A stretch of 64,000 bases of DNA from Desmodus rotundus. Its lineage: Eukaryota; Chordata; Mammalia; Chiroptera; Phyllostomidae. The DNA lies in assembly GCF_022682495.2 (NCBI RefSeq), contig NC_071390.1, positions 168,665,220 through 168,729,219 on the forward strand, written 5' to 3'. The position numbers and the translations under genes are program-made. Below, one piece after another: positions 20,918 to 33,150 of the stretch; position 1 is the stretch's first letter; each line of letters starts with the position of its first letter. The notes below the pieces were generated by a model, which made no database searches, had not been told where the DNA came from, and saw only the letters and a program-made list of their open reading frames with translations.

Positions 20918-21974
20918 CAGTCCCCCCTTATCCATAGGAGATACATTCTAAGAACCTCAATGGATGCCTGAAACTATGGACAATACCAAACCCTCTTCAG
21001 GGCTGGACGAAAGTAGGTTTACAGTTGTGAGTATGCAAAACACAGAGTTTATTCTTGTATTACTATTTATTAATTATTGTATTATTTTCCATAAGAACAA
21101 CTGTAAACCTACTTTTGCCCCATCTGGTATATATGATGTTTTTTCCTATACATACCTACCTATGATAAAGTTTAATGTACAAATTAGACACAGTAAGACA
21201 TTAACAATAATAACTAATAGTATGATAGAACAATTATAACAGTGTACTCTAATGAAAATTATGTGAATACGGTTGCTGTTTTCAGAGAACCCCTTGCTGA
21301 AGTCTTCCCACAGTCTTCAATGCTTTCTGATGCAACAGGTAGCTATCAATAAGAACACGTTTTCTGTTCATTTCTTCCACCCACAGATCTAATGCCTTTC
21401 TATCTTAACTAAGCACTTATCACTACTGTGGCTGTAACTTTTCCAGTTTAAGGTGTGACAGCAAAAGTAGCATGCATTTCTTTTTTCTGCTTCACAATTT
21501 TCATGGCTAGATTTGTTCTTATCCTAGATCTTCGCAACCTCAGCATACAATTTTGTTTCTTTTCTTATTAAGTCAAGAACTTTCACCTCTTTCCTTAAAG
21601 AAAGCACTTCACAGTTTCTCTTCGGCTTAGCCAAATTGCTAGCATTTCTACTCTTCAGTTTTGAGGCCATTATTAGGCGAAATAAGGATAACTTGAACAC
21701 AGTTGACCTGACAACCAAGAAGGCTACTGAGCCTTCTGGCTGGGCAGAAGCCTTCTGAGTGGGCAGGTGTGTATAACAGCATGGAGACTTTGGACAAAGG
21801 GCTGACTCACATCCTGGGTGGGACAGAGTGTGTTTATATCACACTACTCAGTACACATGCAATGTAAAATTTATGAATTGTTTATTTCTGGAATTTTCTA
21901 TTTAACATTTTTGGACCGTGGTTGACTGCAGGTAACAAACCATAGCAAGCAAAACCACAGATAAGGGGGGACTA
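20918..21974 (-). mobile_element. Tigger DNA transposon with both terminal inverted repeats
   Basis: The left end reads CAGTCCCCCCTTATCCATAG. The right end, reversed, reads TAGTCCCCCCTTATCTGTGG, giving inverted repeats of about 16 bases. Reading inward from the right on the minus strand gives the Tigger 5' region (AACCACGGTCCAAAAATGTT, AAATTCCAGAAATAAACAAT), then the transposase start at 21670. At 1057 bp it is well short of a full Tigger (about 2.4 kb), so it is an internally deleted copy. It is the same family as the 5' fragment at 11231, in opposite orientation. Confidence 0.85.
21524..21670 (-). pseudogene. Tigger transposase N-terminal fragment
   Basis: The minus-strand start at 21670 opens MASKLKSRNASNLAKPKRNC and continues EVLSLRKEVKVLDLIRKETK. 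This is the basic leader and first helix region of a pogo/Tigger transposase. It ends at a stop after about 48 codons and the catalytic domain is deleted. Confidence 0.75.
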
Positions 21975-21999
21975 TGTAGCAATATTACCATCAGAACTA

Positions 22000-23285
22000 T
22001 GGCTACGTAGGTTGAGACCTATAAAATTATAATAAATATATATAATTATAATAAAAGTATAATAAATAAATATAACATATTACTTTTGTATGTGAGCCCC
22101 TGGCTATTGACCCCCAAACTGTCTCCTTGTAATTTCACACAGAACAGCAGTTTTTACGCACAACAGTAGGAGAGACTACGATTTGTGTAAACATCTCATG
22201 TGTAATGCAGGTCTATGTGAAACCATAATTGACAGCCTTTTCAAACTTTGGGGATGGTTAAAAATTGAATTTGGGACTCACTCTCTGAGAATATGTTACT
22301 TGCAATTATAATGCCATCATCCTCTAAATGTGTTTATAGATCTGACATGCAAAAGACATTTTATCATCATCATTTGTGCTGGCTGGTATTTAGATTGCTT
22401 CTTGCAATTTGTGCTTTTAGCGGTTAAGCATCTTTCTGGTTCACTTTTTAAATGTGCGAATCAAAATGTAGAGGCAAAATTCCTGTCAATGTTGAAAAAA
22501 AAAGATATTTAAGAACTGTTCAAATCAAATTTATATTTCATTCATTTAATTTCCCCCAAATGGAGAAAAAAAAAGTCTAATCAACAGAAGAGCCTTTTCC
22601 CAGTGGTTCATAATTCTCTCAAAGTGAGGATTCGAGAAAAACATTCTCCCAGCACCACACTGAGCAGAGGAGAAACTCCCTGAAGACATATTAAAGCAAG
22701 GAGGGATAGACATTAGGGGAGAGAGGGAGAAATAGCCACAGTGGACAGACCCATTGGCCTGAAGCAGTCAGAAAGCAGTTGGCTATGTTTGAATAAACCC
22801 CTAATGAACCTAGAAGCAGCAGTACCAGCATCAGACGCAGAGACACTCGGTGAAGAGGACCCTGCTGCTAGCATGTAGGATTGCTTTGAAGATGGATATC
22901 TACAGAAAGAGGAGATGGGGGGAATGAGCAACTTCCTCCATGGTAATAAAGAACAATAGCCACGCATCCCACTCTGGGTTTTCAAAAGTTGTCCTTTTGA
23001 AATGGTGTAGAGCAAAACCTCATAAATTTGGACCCTATTACAGGCCCTTTCTCCTAGCAGTCACAATAGTTTCCTGGGAAAGTTTTATTGCCCAGTTCTA
23101 GTCAAGGAACTCAGTGGGAAAGACTGATGTGACAGTTCGTGTTTGTCTTGCAGAAGCACATTTTTATCCAGGCTTATTGTAGTCACAATACCTCTGCTCC
23201 TTTAACATACAGCAGGATAGAAAACTCTCCTTAATGTGGGGACTTACCTCCTTTCCATTACAAGATTCTGGCTTGAGCTGGGGTC
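22000..23285. other. Unique sequence with a short AT-rich patch
   Basis: An ATAATAAATATATATAATTA-type patch lies at 22020-22080. The rest shows no recognised repeat. The minus-strand 100-codon frame at 22713-23015 has no recognisable family. Confidence 0.35.
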
Positions 23286-23289
23286 TCTG

Positions 23290-23565
23290 CTCAAAGTCAC
23301 CACCTCCCTAGAGACACTAATTTTCCAAACTACACAAGCCCTCTCCAACCCCTCATTTAGTTTTCTTAATAGCTCTTTTTACTAGCTAAAACCATCCTGC
23401 TATTTACTTGTTTGTTATCTTTCCCCCCCATCAGAATGGGAGTTCCAGGAGTCAGGGAGATGTTGAGATTTATTTAGAACTCTATCCCTAGTTATTAGAA
23501 GAGTGCCTTGTAAGTAGTACAATAGGTATTCAATAAACATTGTTGAATGAATGAATTAATGAAGT
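23290..23565 (+). mobile_element. L2 LINE 3' end
   Basis: It ends in the typical L2 tail: TTCAATAAACATTGTTGAAT, then GAATGAATTAATGAA. Upstream are TTGTTTGTTATCTTTCCCCC and GAATGGGAGTTCCAGGAGTC. Confidence 0.7.
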
Positions 23566-23609
23566 AGTATAAGTAGACACTATATTATATAAACATAGGT
23601 AGTAAGAGA

Positions 23610-24475
23610 AGGTATCTAAGTAGAGTTCTGGTACCCACTTTCAATGTCTATGGGGGCATGGCAGTGGGGTGGGTTCCACCAGCTGGGTGCCCTATAATTC
23701 AACTGGAGAGAGGGTCATATTCTACAGTTAAGGGCTTGGTCCCGCAAGATGGTACCTCCATACTACTTCAGGCATCAGTCAAAAGCTCAGGTCAGTATCT
23801 ATGATTCTGACCAATCCAGCTATAGATCAGAGGTTTCAATGACCTCCCCCTCCAATTTCAGATGCCCATCACAAGTCCAGGATGCGACCTGTACTTCTGA
23901 CCGAATGACTATAAATCACCGATTCACATGACCCCCTTCTCAGGTCCAGTTAATTTGCTAGAATGGCTCACAGAACTGAGAGAAACATTTTACTTACTAG
24001 ATTACAGGTTTATTATAAAGGATATAACTCAGTAACAGCCAGATGGAAGAGATGCCCAGGGCAAGGTGTGGGGAAAGGCGTGTGGAGCTTCCACGTCCTC
24101 CCAGAGCATGCTGCTCTCCCCCCAAATCTCCACGTGCTCAACACCCTGGAAGCTCTGTGAACACCCTGTTTTTAAGTGGTTATGGAGGCTTCATCACATA
24201 GGCATGATTGATTAATCACTGCCCCTTTGTGATCAATTTTCTCTCTAGCCCCTCACCCCTCCCTGAAGGTCTAGGGATGGAACAAAGTTCTAACCCTCCA
24301 ATCACAAAGTTGGTTCTCCTGGCAACCAGGAGAGCCCATCCTTAAGTGGGGTGGAAAATTCACTTCATCAACATAACAAGTGATACATTTATGACCGCAT
24401 CATAGGAAATTCCAAGGGTTTGGGCAGCTGACAGCCACGAATCATAGCCAAAGACCAAATATATATTTGAGGAAT
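23610..24475 (+). mobile_element. Endogenous retrovirus solo LTR, family not assigned
   Basis: It has LTR-like segments that I recognise from a common mammalian ERV LTR: AGTTAATTTGCTAGAATGGC, CTCACAGAACTGAGAGAAAC, TTACAGGTTTATTATAAAGG, ATGGAGGCTTCATCACATAG, GCATGATTGATTAATCACT, GGAAATTCCAAGGGTTTGGG, ending AAAGACCAAATATATATTTG. No internal gag/pol/env region flanks it, so it is a solo LTR. I cannot assign the subfamily. Confidence 0.6.
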
Positions 24476-24479
24476 ATAT

Positions 24480-26400
24480 TTTGATCATCTAAATGACCAA
24501 ATATATAGTCCTTATGAATTACACTGTCTCCATATGTTTAAGAAGATATCATTGATGCTGACTTCAGAAGAATACGGTGGGAATCAGCCAAGCCAGTAAG
24601 GGCATGGGGCTGACCTAAGAGTGAGCATGGAGGTTCCAGTGGGTCCTGGCATTTAGCTTAGCTTTTATTCTAAACATAATGAGAATATGACTTACATTTT
24701 TTAGTTTTTCAACCACTATGCATGCATTTTTACAATTTACTCCTATTAACAACTCTGTAGTGTAGCTGCTTTTTTGTCAAACTGATATATTAGTAACTAT
24801 GACTTTAAATAGCTTGGTAGTTCAAAATCTCACAATTAATAAGTGATATGAAAGAAATCTCAGATCTAAGTCCATCCAAACTAAAGAAGGTGTCATTTCC
24901 TCTACTCTGAACTCTTTCCAAGCAGCCGTGACATTCAAACAATCATCACACCATTTAAATTTGCTATTTGCTATGTGAATTATAAACCATTTTAAAGTTA
25001 TTACGTTAAAACACGATTCCTAAGGAGATCTGCTTTGCAATACTTCAGTTGGTCTAGTTTGAGTAATTACTTGCTTTTGAAAGCAGTAAGGCTGCATAAT
25101 CTATGCAAAAGCTATTATTTCTTAAAAGTATTAAGACATGCTCCTTCTTCACTAGTCAATTCCCCTCCGATCATGCTAATCAGTCACATGCAATTGTAGA
25201 GTTCTGTGGAGAAGGGCTCTTTGGAGGACTTGAGCTCCTACCATCTAAGCTGCTAGAGAAGCCACAGAAACCTCATACTCCATGCTTTTCAAGTCTGAAG
25301 ACACGGGGTCACAGATGATTTCATTCTGAAGACTATGTGTCATCTTTATTTTTTTTTCTGTTCAAAATAAGTTTCCTAACTCCATGTCAGGGAGTGCTCC
25401 AACTTTCCATTTTTTTGGACAAATAATTGACAAAGCCTCTTCCTGTTCCTGAAGTCATTAGGAAGGTGTTGTTCCTTTTGCCCCAAAAGAAAAACCCTTT
25501 TCACCAATTGTGCCTCTCCTCCTTTCAAGCTCTGGAAGACATTTGGGGACCCACGTGGAGAGTGTGTAGGTGTGGCAGCACCCTGTTCACCCAAAGCAAA
25601 CTTTTGCCTCCGACACCACTCATTGCCTCTCTCCCCAGAGAGTGCAAATCTGCTCAGCAACAATTGCTAGCAGCTGAAAGCGGAGGATTTCCCCCTGAAG
25701 GGATAATCCCACACAGCATTTGATCTGATGTGGCAGCTGGAACAAAGACTTGCTGTGGGGTCAGGAGCATTCCCATCCCGGAACTGCCAGGTACCACCAC
25801 CCCACAAGGCCACCCCTCTGAGGCCTGCGGGACACAATAACATAGGAGTTGACAAGGGATGCTGGTGAAGGGGCTGCTCAAGGCTTTTGATGGCAGGCTG
25901 AGGGCTGTCCTTGCCCCACCCCCTGCAATGTGAACTGGAGGAGAAACTTTCCTCATTTAAAATACCCCTTAGAGAAAGAAATAGCAGCGTGCATGAGCTT
26001 GGCAAAGTAATATTGAGTCACTGCTTTAAAAATGCCTATTTCAGTGGACTGGCTGCAGAGGTATCCAGGGTGGGTCATCTCTTGCTGCTTCTTTTGAGGA
26101 TTGGGTTCTAAACTGTGTGCCTTAGCCCCCTGCCATAAATGTGATTTTCTGGGTGGCTATCAATAAAATCAGTTGATTTGTCAGGAATAAAGCAGGCCAG
26201 GTATATGGTCTCCAGGATCCCAGACCCAGACTTCTGCTAATGGAATCAATTGCTTAATGAATGAGAGGATTTACTCAGATCCTGAGATTAAAAGTCAACA
26301 GGGAGGGCTTCAACAACAACTTTATTAGGTAGCTGCATGCCAGGGTATTCCAGCCTGAAAATACCTGTCTCTTCTAGCTAAGGATTCCAGTGGACTAAGA
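24480..26400. other. Mostly unique sequence
   Basis: No convincing transposon. 25380-25960 is less AT-rich, with overlapping open frames of about 95-112 codons on both strands, none recognised and none with a splice pair. 24480-24540 repeats the GACCAAATATATA word from the LTR end. Confidence 0.35.
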
Positions 26401-26407
26401 CACATTA

Positions 26408-26425
26408 AAACACACACACACACAT

Positions 26426-26496
<71 letters not shown>
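26408..26496. repeat. Compound (CA)n-(TA)n microsatellite
   Basis: About 35 bases of CA with single TA changes run straight into about 50 bases of pure (TA)n. The TA block is self-complementary and could extrude as a cruciform. Confidence 0.95.
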
Positions 26497-26497
<1 letters not shown>

Positions 26498-26984
26498 TGA
26501 ATATGTTACCCTAGGATAACTTGCTTTCTAGGTGATTAAAAACAATTGGCTTCAAGACTCTGCCTTAAAATACCCCCAAGATATATAAATAATGGTTTGA
26601 CAGTACCAGCCCATCACATTTATTAGGTAGAAAAACATTTTATTTTTCAATTAGGGTCAATATGTATAGAAGGAAATTACCAGTGAGGAATACTTAAACA
26701 AGTTGGAAGCAGTTGATACATTCCCAGTGTTATCACATACTTGATGAATTTAACAGCCACATTTGTAAAGTTAATTTTAAAAACACAGGATCCAATTCTG
26801 ACTTTAGTTGGCGTATGACTACTGGCTCCAGAGGTAGCCTCTCGTGTTTCCCATGAGATATTTCCCAATATTTCTAAGCAGAGCTATACATCAGTCTCAC
26901 ATCAGCAAATTTTACCATTAATGTTAACTAAATGCTAGACTCTTTGAAGAGTTAATACTACCAATAAGGTCAATGGAAATACAA

Positions 26985-27180
26985 ACTATGCAACAGGTGA
27001 AAAATAAATGCACACCATTTTTAGAAAAAAATATGAATACACAAACAAAAATTTCCAAAGTAGCAGTATGAAGGAGAAAAAGCCAAAATCAACAAAATTT
27101 GATATAAGAAATGGCCAATGCATTTTAGAAATCTCCCAAAATGAAGAGAAAAAAAGGGGGGAGAAAGAGAGAGAAAAAAA
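26985..27180 (+). mobile_element. Probable L1-derived A-rich stretch
   Basis: A-rich with long A and GA runs (AGAAAAAAAGGGGGGAGAAA). It lies directly before a recognisable L1 3' end and is probably its upstream 3' UTR, but I see no firm family phrase. Confidence 0.35.
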
Positions 27181-27450
27181 TGCAAGAAATGTTAAGAAGG
27201 ACGGGTAGGGGGCTGGGTGAAAAGGTGAAGGGACTGAATGCAGACTGGCCGTTACAGAACAGTCGCGACAACACAAAGCCCAGGCCAGGGAAACAGTAAT
27301 GTTGTAGCTACTCTGCACTGTATCAGGTGTGCACGTGAAATATCGGGGGACATTGACTATAAAGTGTATGACTGTCTAACCACTGTGCCGTACGTCTGAA
27401 ACCAATCCAAAAGGATATCGAATGTAAACTGTTAATGAAAAATTCTTAAA
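27181..27450 (+). mobile_element. L1 3' UTR end
   Basis: It contains ATGCAGACTGGCCGTTACAG, GCCAGGGAAACAGTAATGTT, GTATGACTGTCTAACCACTG and GCCGTACGTCTGAAACCAAT, then TCGAATGTAAACTGTTAATG. This is the same L1 3' layout as at 7645-7825, in a more diverged copy. Confidence 0.65.
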
Positions 27451-27539
27451 TGAAAGAGAAATACATTATTGGAGCCATAAGAAACAGACATTCTTCAGAG
27501 GCCCAGAAGGATCTACGGCATTGAGCTTAAAGAAACCAC

Positions 27540-27960
27540 TGGGATCCTGCACAATGAACAAAAAGAAAACCACATGAAACATCGTCATAAAATTTTAAGA
27601 CCCCGAAGATAAAAGAAAGATCCTAAAAGTTTCGAGAGAGACAAAACTGATTTCTCCAAATAAGCAAGTCAAACTGGAAATTTTCCAGCAACACCAAATG
27701 CTAGAAAGTAGCAAATAGTGCCATACAAATAATAAGGATATTATTTTCAACCTAGAGTATGAAACCCAGGCAAATTATCTATAAAATTCAGAAGTAAAAT
27801 AGTTCCAGAAAAGACCCAGAACAAGCCTCTCACATGACACTTTTAGAAACGACATGGGTCTATATTGTACCGAAATTACTCTAGCAGAAAAACCAATATT
27901 GAAATTACCTTTTCAAAAAGACAAGGTCAGAATGAAGATTGTTGCTCTTTCTAAATTAAA
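27540..27960 (+). mobile_element. Old L1M/HAL1-like remnant
   Basis: A-rich with phrases such as AAACATCGTCATAAAATTTT, AGATCCTAAAAGTTTCGAGA, GAAATTTTCCAGCAACACC and TTTCAACCTAGAGTATGAAA. These resemble the ORF1-downstream part of old L1M or HAL1 elements. No intact frame. Confidence 0.45.
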
Positions 27961-27964
27961 ACTC

Positions 27965-29810
27965 TTAAATTACTCAAATGAATATCAATGGACACTGGAT
28001 TGAAAATACGATTTGCTTAGAAGATACTTTTTTTCTCTTTTTCTGGGTTTCTCTTAATTAAAAAATAAAACCTTATACTAACTAACCACTAGGGCATTCA
28101 TTCACCAAGTTTAGAATTCACAAGAAGTACTGAGGTTTCTGACATTACGAATCAGTAGGTGACATCCATGATTCTGTCCCCCAAGTCAGTGAGATGCAGT
28201 GGTTCATGGACTACATGTTGAGAAATACCAGGTTGTGCACTTTTTATAAACAGAAACGGTGTTTTTCCTCTTGACCACAGTAAGTGCAGAGCACAGCATT
28301 TTTATTAAAGGATTCAATGCGTAAGAAAACTGGGTCTCAGGCCACCTCCTGTGGAATGCCAGTCTTTTGGATAATGTGCTACTCACACTTAAACATTATT
28401 AATACTGTGCCTATATCTGTTCTATACCTAGTCCTACATGAAAAGTTTCAGACAACAACCAAAAGGAAATATGAAGATGAATGGCACAGCACCTACAGAT
28501 TATAAGCTCTACAAGTAAAGGACTGTGAGTGAGGCAAAGAAGGGAAAACCCTAAAAAACGAAGTGCATTGTTGGTAACAGCTTTCCTGCCCTTCGTCTAT
28601 TCACTAGCATGGAGTGGTGATTGGAGGTGAATCCATCTCGAGCCAAAGTAGAGCCCAATGATAATCTGTTTGAAATTGTGAACAACTTCAACTCTATCCA
28701 AAATAAGGATTAATCAGTACTCAAGAAAAAATCATTCGCCTAATTTGTTGACAGATGACTTGACCTAGAGCAGGCTCCTCTAGAACAGGCTGAGACAAGG
28801 TTGGAGTGCACCTAGTTTATAGGGGAGAAGGTCCAAGGAAGCTTCAATAAGGAAGCAAGGAAGTAATCAATGGAAGGGAAGAGAACCAACAAAAGTTCAT
28901 GAACAAGCAAGATTTGCTGTGGAAAACTAGTGCTCAGACCCAGTACAGACCTCTGGGACAGAGCCTAGGACAGGCCTCAAAGTTGTCCCAAGTGAGAAGT
29001 TAAGAAGTGGGGCAACTCCCATTCCACAGCGGACCTCTGTCAGGAGGGCTACTCTCTGGATGCCAACTCTTCGGCACTTCGGTCCAGTCCTCACACATGC
29101 TGGAGGAGCCTCAGGTGGAGCATCCCAAATGGCATTAGCTTGCTCAGAGATGGAGTAATGAAGCGATAGGCAGCATCCATTGTGCAACTATTTTGAGGAG
29201 GCCTCTCTCTTCACTAGGTAACAGGAGAACCCAGCATGAAATCATGACCTCGTGAAGATGAGGTATAGTGTGATTAGGATGGAACAAAGTCCTAAGAACA
29301 CAGAGAAGAAAAATATCTCTGAAAAACATTTATTATAATGACCAGAATAATGTTTTAGAAAATTGTTTTAGAAAATGTTTTATATTCTTAGGATACACAT
29401 ACTATGGCCTCTACAAAACCAAAGCAGAAAGCCGCGGGAGCTAGTACACTGGGATGGGAGGACCAATAGGATGAGGGAAAAGGAGAAACGGTGGGAAAGA
29501 AAATTTAGGAAGAAAGAGAGATGAAGTTAGTTGTAGAGTCAAATTCTGCATTGAAATGAGTATATAATACAATTGGTATAAATCATAGAATGGGTGATAT
29601 AGAAAAAAATCACAGGGAATCTTGGGGAATACACAAGAAAAAACACAAAACAATAAGATTTACTAAAAAGGAGACACAGTTGAAATTCCAGTGAAGAGCT
29701 ATGAGATTGCCTCTCTAGCATTCTCCAGCATTATTTAGCCACGGTGCTTCTGCCTACGGCCACACAAACATACACGAGACAACAATAATAAACCAAACAA
29801 TAAAATAATA
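27965..29810. other. Unique sequence, nothing identified
   Basis: No clear repeat apart from a local duplication near 29350-29378 (TTTTAGAAAATTGTTTTAGA). Frames are short and unrecognised. Confidence 0.3.
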
Positions 29811-29814
29811 AGCT

Positions 29815-29975
29815 TCCAGTTGCTGGACACTTGCCATGTGACTGTTCCAACCGCTTTCTGTGTGCTACCTCGTTTAATCCTCTGGCGCCAAGCATGTGGA
29901 CTGAGGCGCAGAAACTCAATGTGTAGCACGAGAGAGAAGCAGCCAACACGCAGAGCCAGGCAGCAAAGAGATGAG
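29815..29975 (-). mobile_element. MIR SINE, diverged
   Basis: Reversed MIR order on the plus strand: GACACTTGCCATGTGACTG, TTCCAACCGCTTTCTGTGTG, CTACCTCGTTTAATCCTCTG, ACTGAGGCGCAGAAACTCAA and GAGCCAGGCAGC. Confidence 0.5.
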
Positions 29976-30339
29976 CACCGCTGAAAGAATGTACCTTTCT
30001 CACTTCTATTTGTTTCTGTTACGTTCCAGCCATTTCCAGGGCTCTTTTAACTCTCCCTAGTCTGTATTCCATAAACGACTCCAGGTCCCTTACACTAAGC
30101 CTCTGTTTTTGCCTACACTGGTTAGAACTGAATTTCTGTCACTAGCATCTAAAAAGTTCTTAAAAATACAGAATCTCGATCTAAGAAAAATATAATTGTT
30201 ATTGTTGCTAAGGGAAAAAAATGAACTCTGGGGAAGAACCCACAGTTAGAGTTAAAAGAAAATATTTCCTGAACGAAAAGTAAGTGGGTTTGTGGTAGAA
30301 CTACCCTAATGTGATCACCTATACTCCCATCCCTCAGCA

Positions 30340-30845
30340 GAAATGCCAGCAGAATACCAGCAGAAACTCACTTCTAACTAAAAGGACATAAACATGGTGG
30401 AATGTTGCACTCGTGATTGTACTTCATTAGGTAAAACTGTCTTAGCACATGGAGCGAGATTCTTATTGATGGCTTGAAGAAGTAAGCTGCTGCATAATGG
30501 GAGGACCTATAGAACCAGGTACCTCCTAGGAGCTGAGGGCAAACTCCAGCCCACAGGCAGCAAAAACCCTAAGCATTCAGTCATACTGCTATAGGAAAAC
30601 GAATTCTGCCAAGAACCTGAATGAGCTTGGAAGCAGATTCTGCTGTGGGCAAGTGTCCAGATAAAAATGCAGCCTGGTCAACAAGTGACGTTAGTCTTGT
30701 GAGTTCCTAAGATAGGTCCCAGTCAAACTGTGCCCCGACTCCTGGGCCACAGAAACTGTGAGATAATAAATGGGTGTTGTTTTCAAGATGCTAACTTTAT
30801 ATTTAGTTATGGAGCAATGGAAAAGTAATGCAAGGGATATAGGTT
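30340..30845 (+). mobile_element. LTR relic (MaLR/ERVL type)
   Basis: It carries GAATTCTGCCAAGAACCTGA, ATGAGCTTGGAAGCAGATTC, GACTCCTGGGCCACAGAAAC, TGTGAGATAATAAATGGGTG and an end like GGAGCAATGGAAAAGTAATG. This is the standard 3' half of a mammalian MaLR-style LTR, including its AATAAA signal. No internal region is seen. Confidence 0.6.
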
Positions 30846-31446
30846 TAGCAAGCTTCCAGCAACACAAATAAAAAGTAAAAATAATAAATATCTGGCCAAA
30901 TTTTTGTATTCATTCTAGCAGAAATTTTTATTACAATTATTTTTAAGTGTCCTACATAGACAAAATAAGGGGGAAATAACTGTTTATACAAAAACCAAAA
31001 CCAAATTTAGTTGTTCAAAAAAAATTAACCTTTCTCTTCCCATTTGAAATAGTGAAAGTTGAGAGCAGCATGGTAACATAAATAAAGCTAGAGAAGAGGG
31101 GTTTTAACAAGAATTTTTCTACCACATTTTCTTTCATGCTTGAAAAGGTCTGTTCTTGGCTATATGAGAACTCAGAAACCATTACATTTATATTTATGTG
31201 TGTATATATGTGTATTTTGACTTTTGATTGACATATATATGACAATACATGTACACGAGAGTGTATTTGAAGGTATAGGCACGTACATGCATATACATAG
31301 ATACATAGAAATGGATGCATTATATTATAAAATGGTTCCTGAATTTTTATATCTTCACAAACCTATTTATTTATTGATATATCTTCATATATATCTTTCT
31401 AAAGACACATGTATATCTTCATGTGTGTGTATGTGTGTGTTTTAGA

Positions 31447-31595
31447 CTGAATGTTTATTTCCCCCCAAAATTTATATGCTGAAGGTCTCACCCTTAATGT
31501 AATGTTATTTGAAGGGGGAAGGGCTTTGTGAGGTAATTAGGTTTAGAGGCATCCTGGGGCTAAGTCCTCATAATGGCATAAGAAAAGACCAGACA

Positions 31596-31643
<48 letters not shown>

Positions 31644-31805
31644 CTCTCTCTCTCTCCCTCTCTCTCTACCCCCCCCCCCCGTCTCTCTCTCTGCCATGTG
31701 GGGGTTCAGCAAGAAGGCAACTGCCTGCAAGCCAACAGGAGGGTACTCTCCAGAACTCAATCATGGCTGATCTCAGATTTCCCAGTCTCCAGCCTCAAAA
31801 GTTGA
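31447..31805 (+). mobile_element. MLT1-type LTR with expanded CT tract
   Basis: It begins GACTGAATGTTTATTTCCCC, then CCAAAATTTATATGCTGAAG, TATTTGAAGGGGGAAGGGCT, TTGTGAGGTAATTAGGTTTA, and after the CT tract CATGTGGGGGTTCAGCAAGA, AGGCAACTGCCTGCAAGCCA and TCCCAGTCTCCAGCCTC. This is the order of a MaLR MLT1 LTR. The 3' end after the last phrase is missing. Confidence 0.75.
31599..31680. repeat. (TC)n microsatellite plus poly-C
   Basis: About 70 bases of nearly pure TC are followed, after small interruptions, by a run of about 12 C. It sits inside the MLT1-type LTR, where the family normally has a short CTCTCTC segment, so it expanded after insertion. Confidence 0.95.
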
Positions 31806-31809
31806 GCAA

Positions 31810-32925
31810 AATAACACGTGAATTAATAGTGGGTAAACTTTGGTACATGAAGGTTGTGATACTCCTTCTATGAATATCCGCTGCTCCAAAAACTAACCAA
31901 CTCCCCACAAAGCCTTCAAGAAGAGCAATAATTTATAAAATAAAGTTGACTATCTAGGTCCCAGTAGGGAATCTCCAAGAATACCTGTATTGAGGCATGA
32001 GTCTGAGTGGAAAGAAATTTGTTTTGATTCATTATCTTTTATCATAAGAATAACCTGCAATGAATGAAAGAAAGACATTTAAAATGTCTCTCTTTCAATA
32101 TTAGATTTAGGATACAAGTAAATGTCATTACAACCCTGTGAAAACCGAACAAATGCCACCTGTTGGGGGGTGGAGGGTGGCAAAAGGAATGCAGTATGCG
32201 TGAGAAAATATGGCAAAATTTGAATGTACTTTTTGGGGGTAAGAGAAAATTAGAAAAATAATTTTGCTAATTCTTTATTCTTTTTTTTTCTTCAACTATT
32301 CTTAACAAATAAGATGACATAAGCCTCCTTATTAAGAAGAATAAATATGGAATAAGAAATAGGATTCTCTTTAAAAATATGCATAAATTTAAGTGGAAAT
32401 CTGAAGAAATCTTGGGAACATTGGGCTAATATAAAGAGAATGCAATAAATAAACCTGATGTGAATATATTAAATATCTTGTGAGCATAGGAACCCCAGGT
32501 CTTGTCATCACAGACTAAGCACAGCTTCACTCCTTTGTTAAGACATGTGCAAGACCGTGTCTACCTGCCCTCACATCTCATGAAGATAAGAGTGGTCACT
32601 AATACGTATAGAGTCATTTTTTCTAGTATAAAGATAATTTCATCTAACCCTATGCCAGTGTGGATCTCAAGTGTTGTAAAAAGTATTTTAGGTAGTTGTA
32701 TAAAATCACATTTTTAAAGTATGGCTACTAGTTAAACATTTAAGAGATAATGAGATATCAGAATGTCTATATTTTCTTTTTTTCTACCTTATATAGTTTC
32801 CTTAGTTTAAACTATAAAAACTCTATGTAACTAACTGGTGTTTGAAATAGGAAATTATTCTGTGTACCTGTTCTCTGCTATGGCTCAATAAAGTATTCCT
32901 TCAAATACTGTAGGACTTCTTGTAC
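31810..32925. other. Unique AT-rich sequence, nothing identified
   Basis: A run of 9 T lies near 32280. No confident repeat or exon. Confidence 0.3.
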
Positions 32926-32929
32926 GTTT

Positions 32930-33150
32930 GATTGAGTATTACACATCTGGAAATTAAAACTAAGGAAATACTCAGAAATATAGTCAAATATTATATGCAA
33001 TGGTATTTAACACAGCATTTTTATAGCAAAATTGGTTGTATTCTAAAAATAAAAATAAGGATATGGTTAAATGGATTATGGCAAATTATTGAGCAGATAA
33101 ATACCATGGTAATTTAATAAAAAGGACTGTATCCAATATCTTGCCTTTTA
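32930..33150 (+). mobile_element. Probable old L1 ORF2 3' fragment
   Basis: It has GCAAAATTGGTTGTATTCTA, AAAAATAAGGATATGGTTAA and ATGGATTATGGCAAATTATT, like the old L1 phrase in which a low-amplitude copy of GGTTAAATAAATTATGGTAC is found. Weak and diverged. Confidence 0.35.

Noticed and set aside
23610..24475. Intact endogenous retrovirus
   Set aside because: Only LTR-like sequence is seen. No gag, pol or env frames flank it or any of the other LTRs in the window.
31509..31805. Leu/Ser repeat protein frame
   Set aside because: It comes from the (TC)n tract inside the MLT1 LTR.
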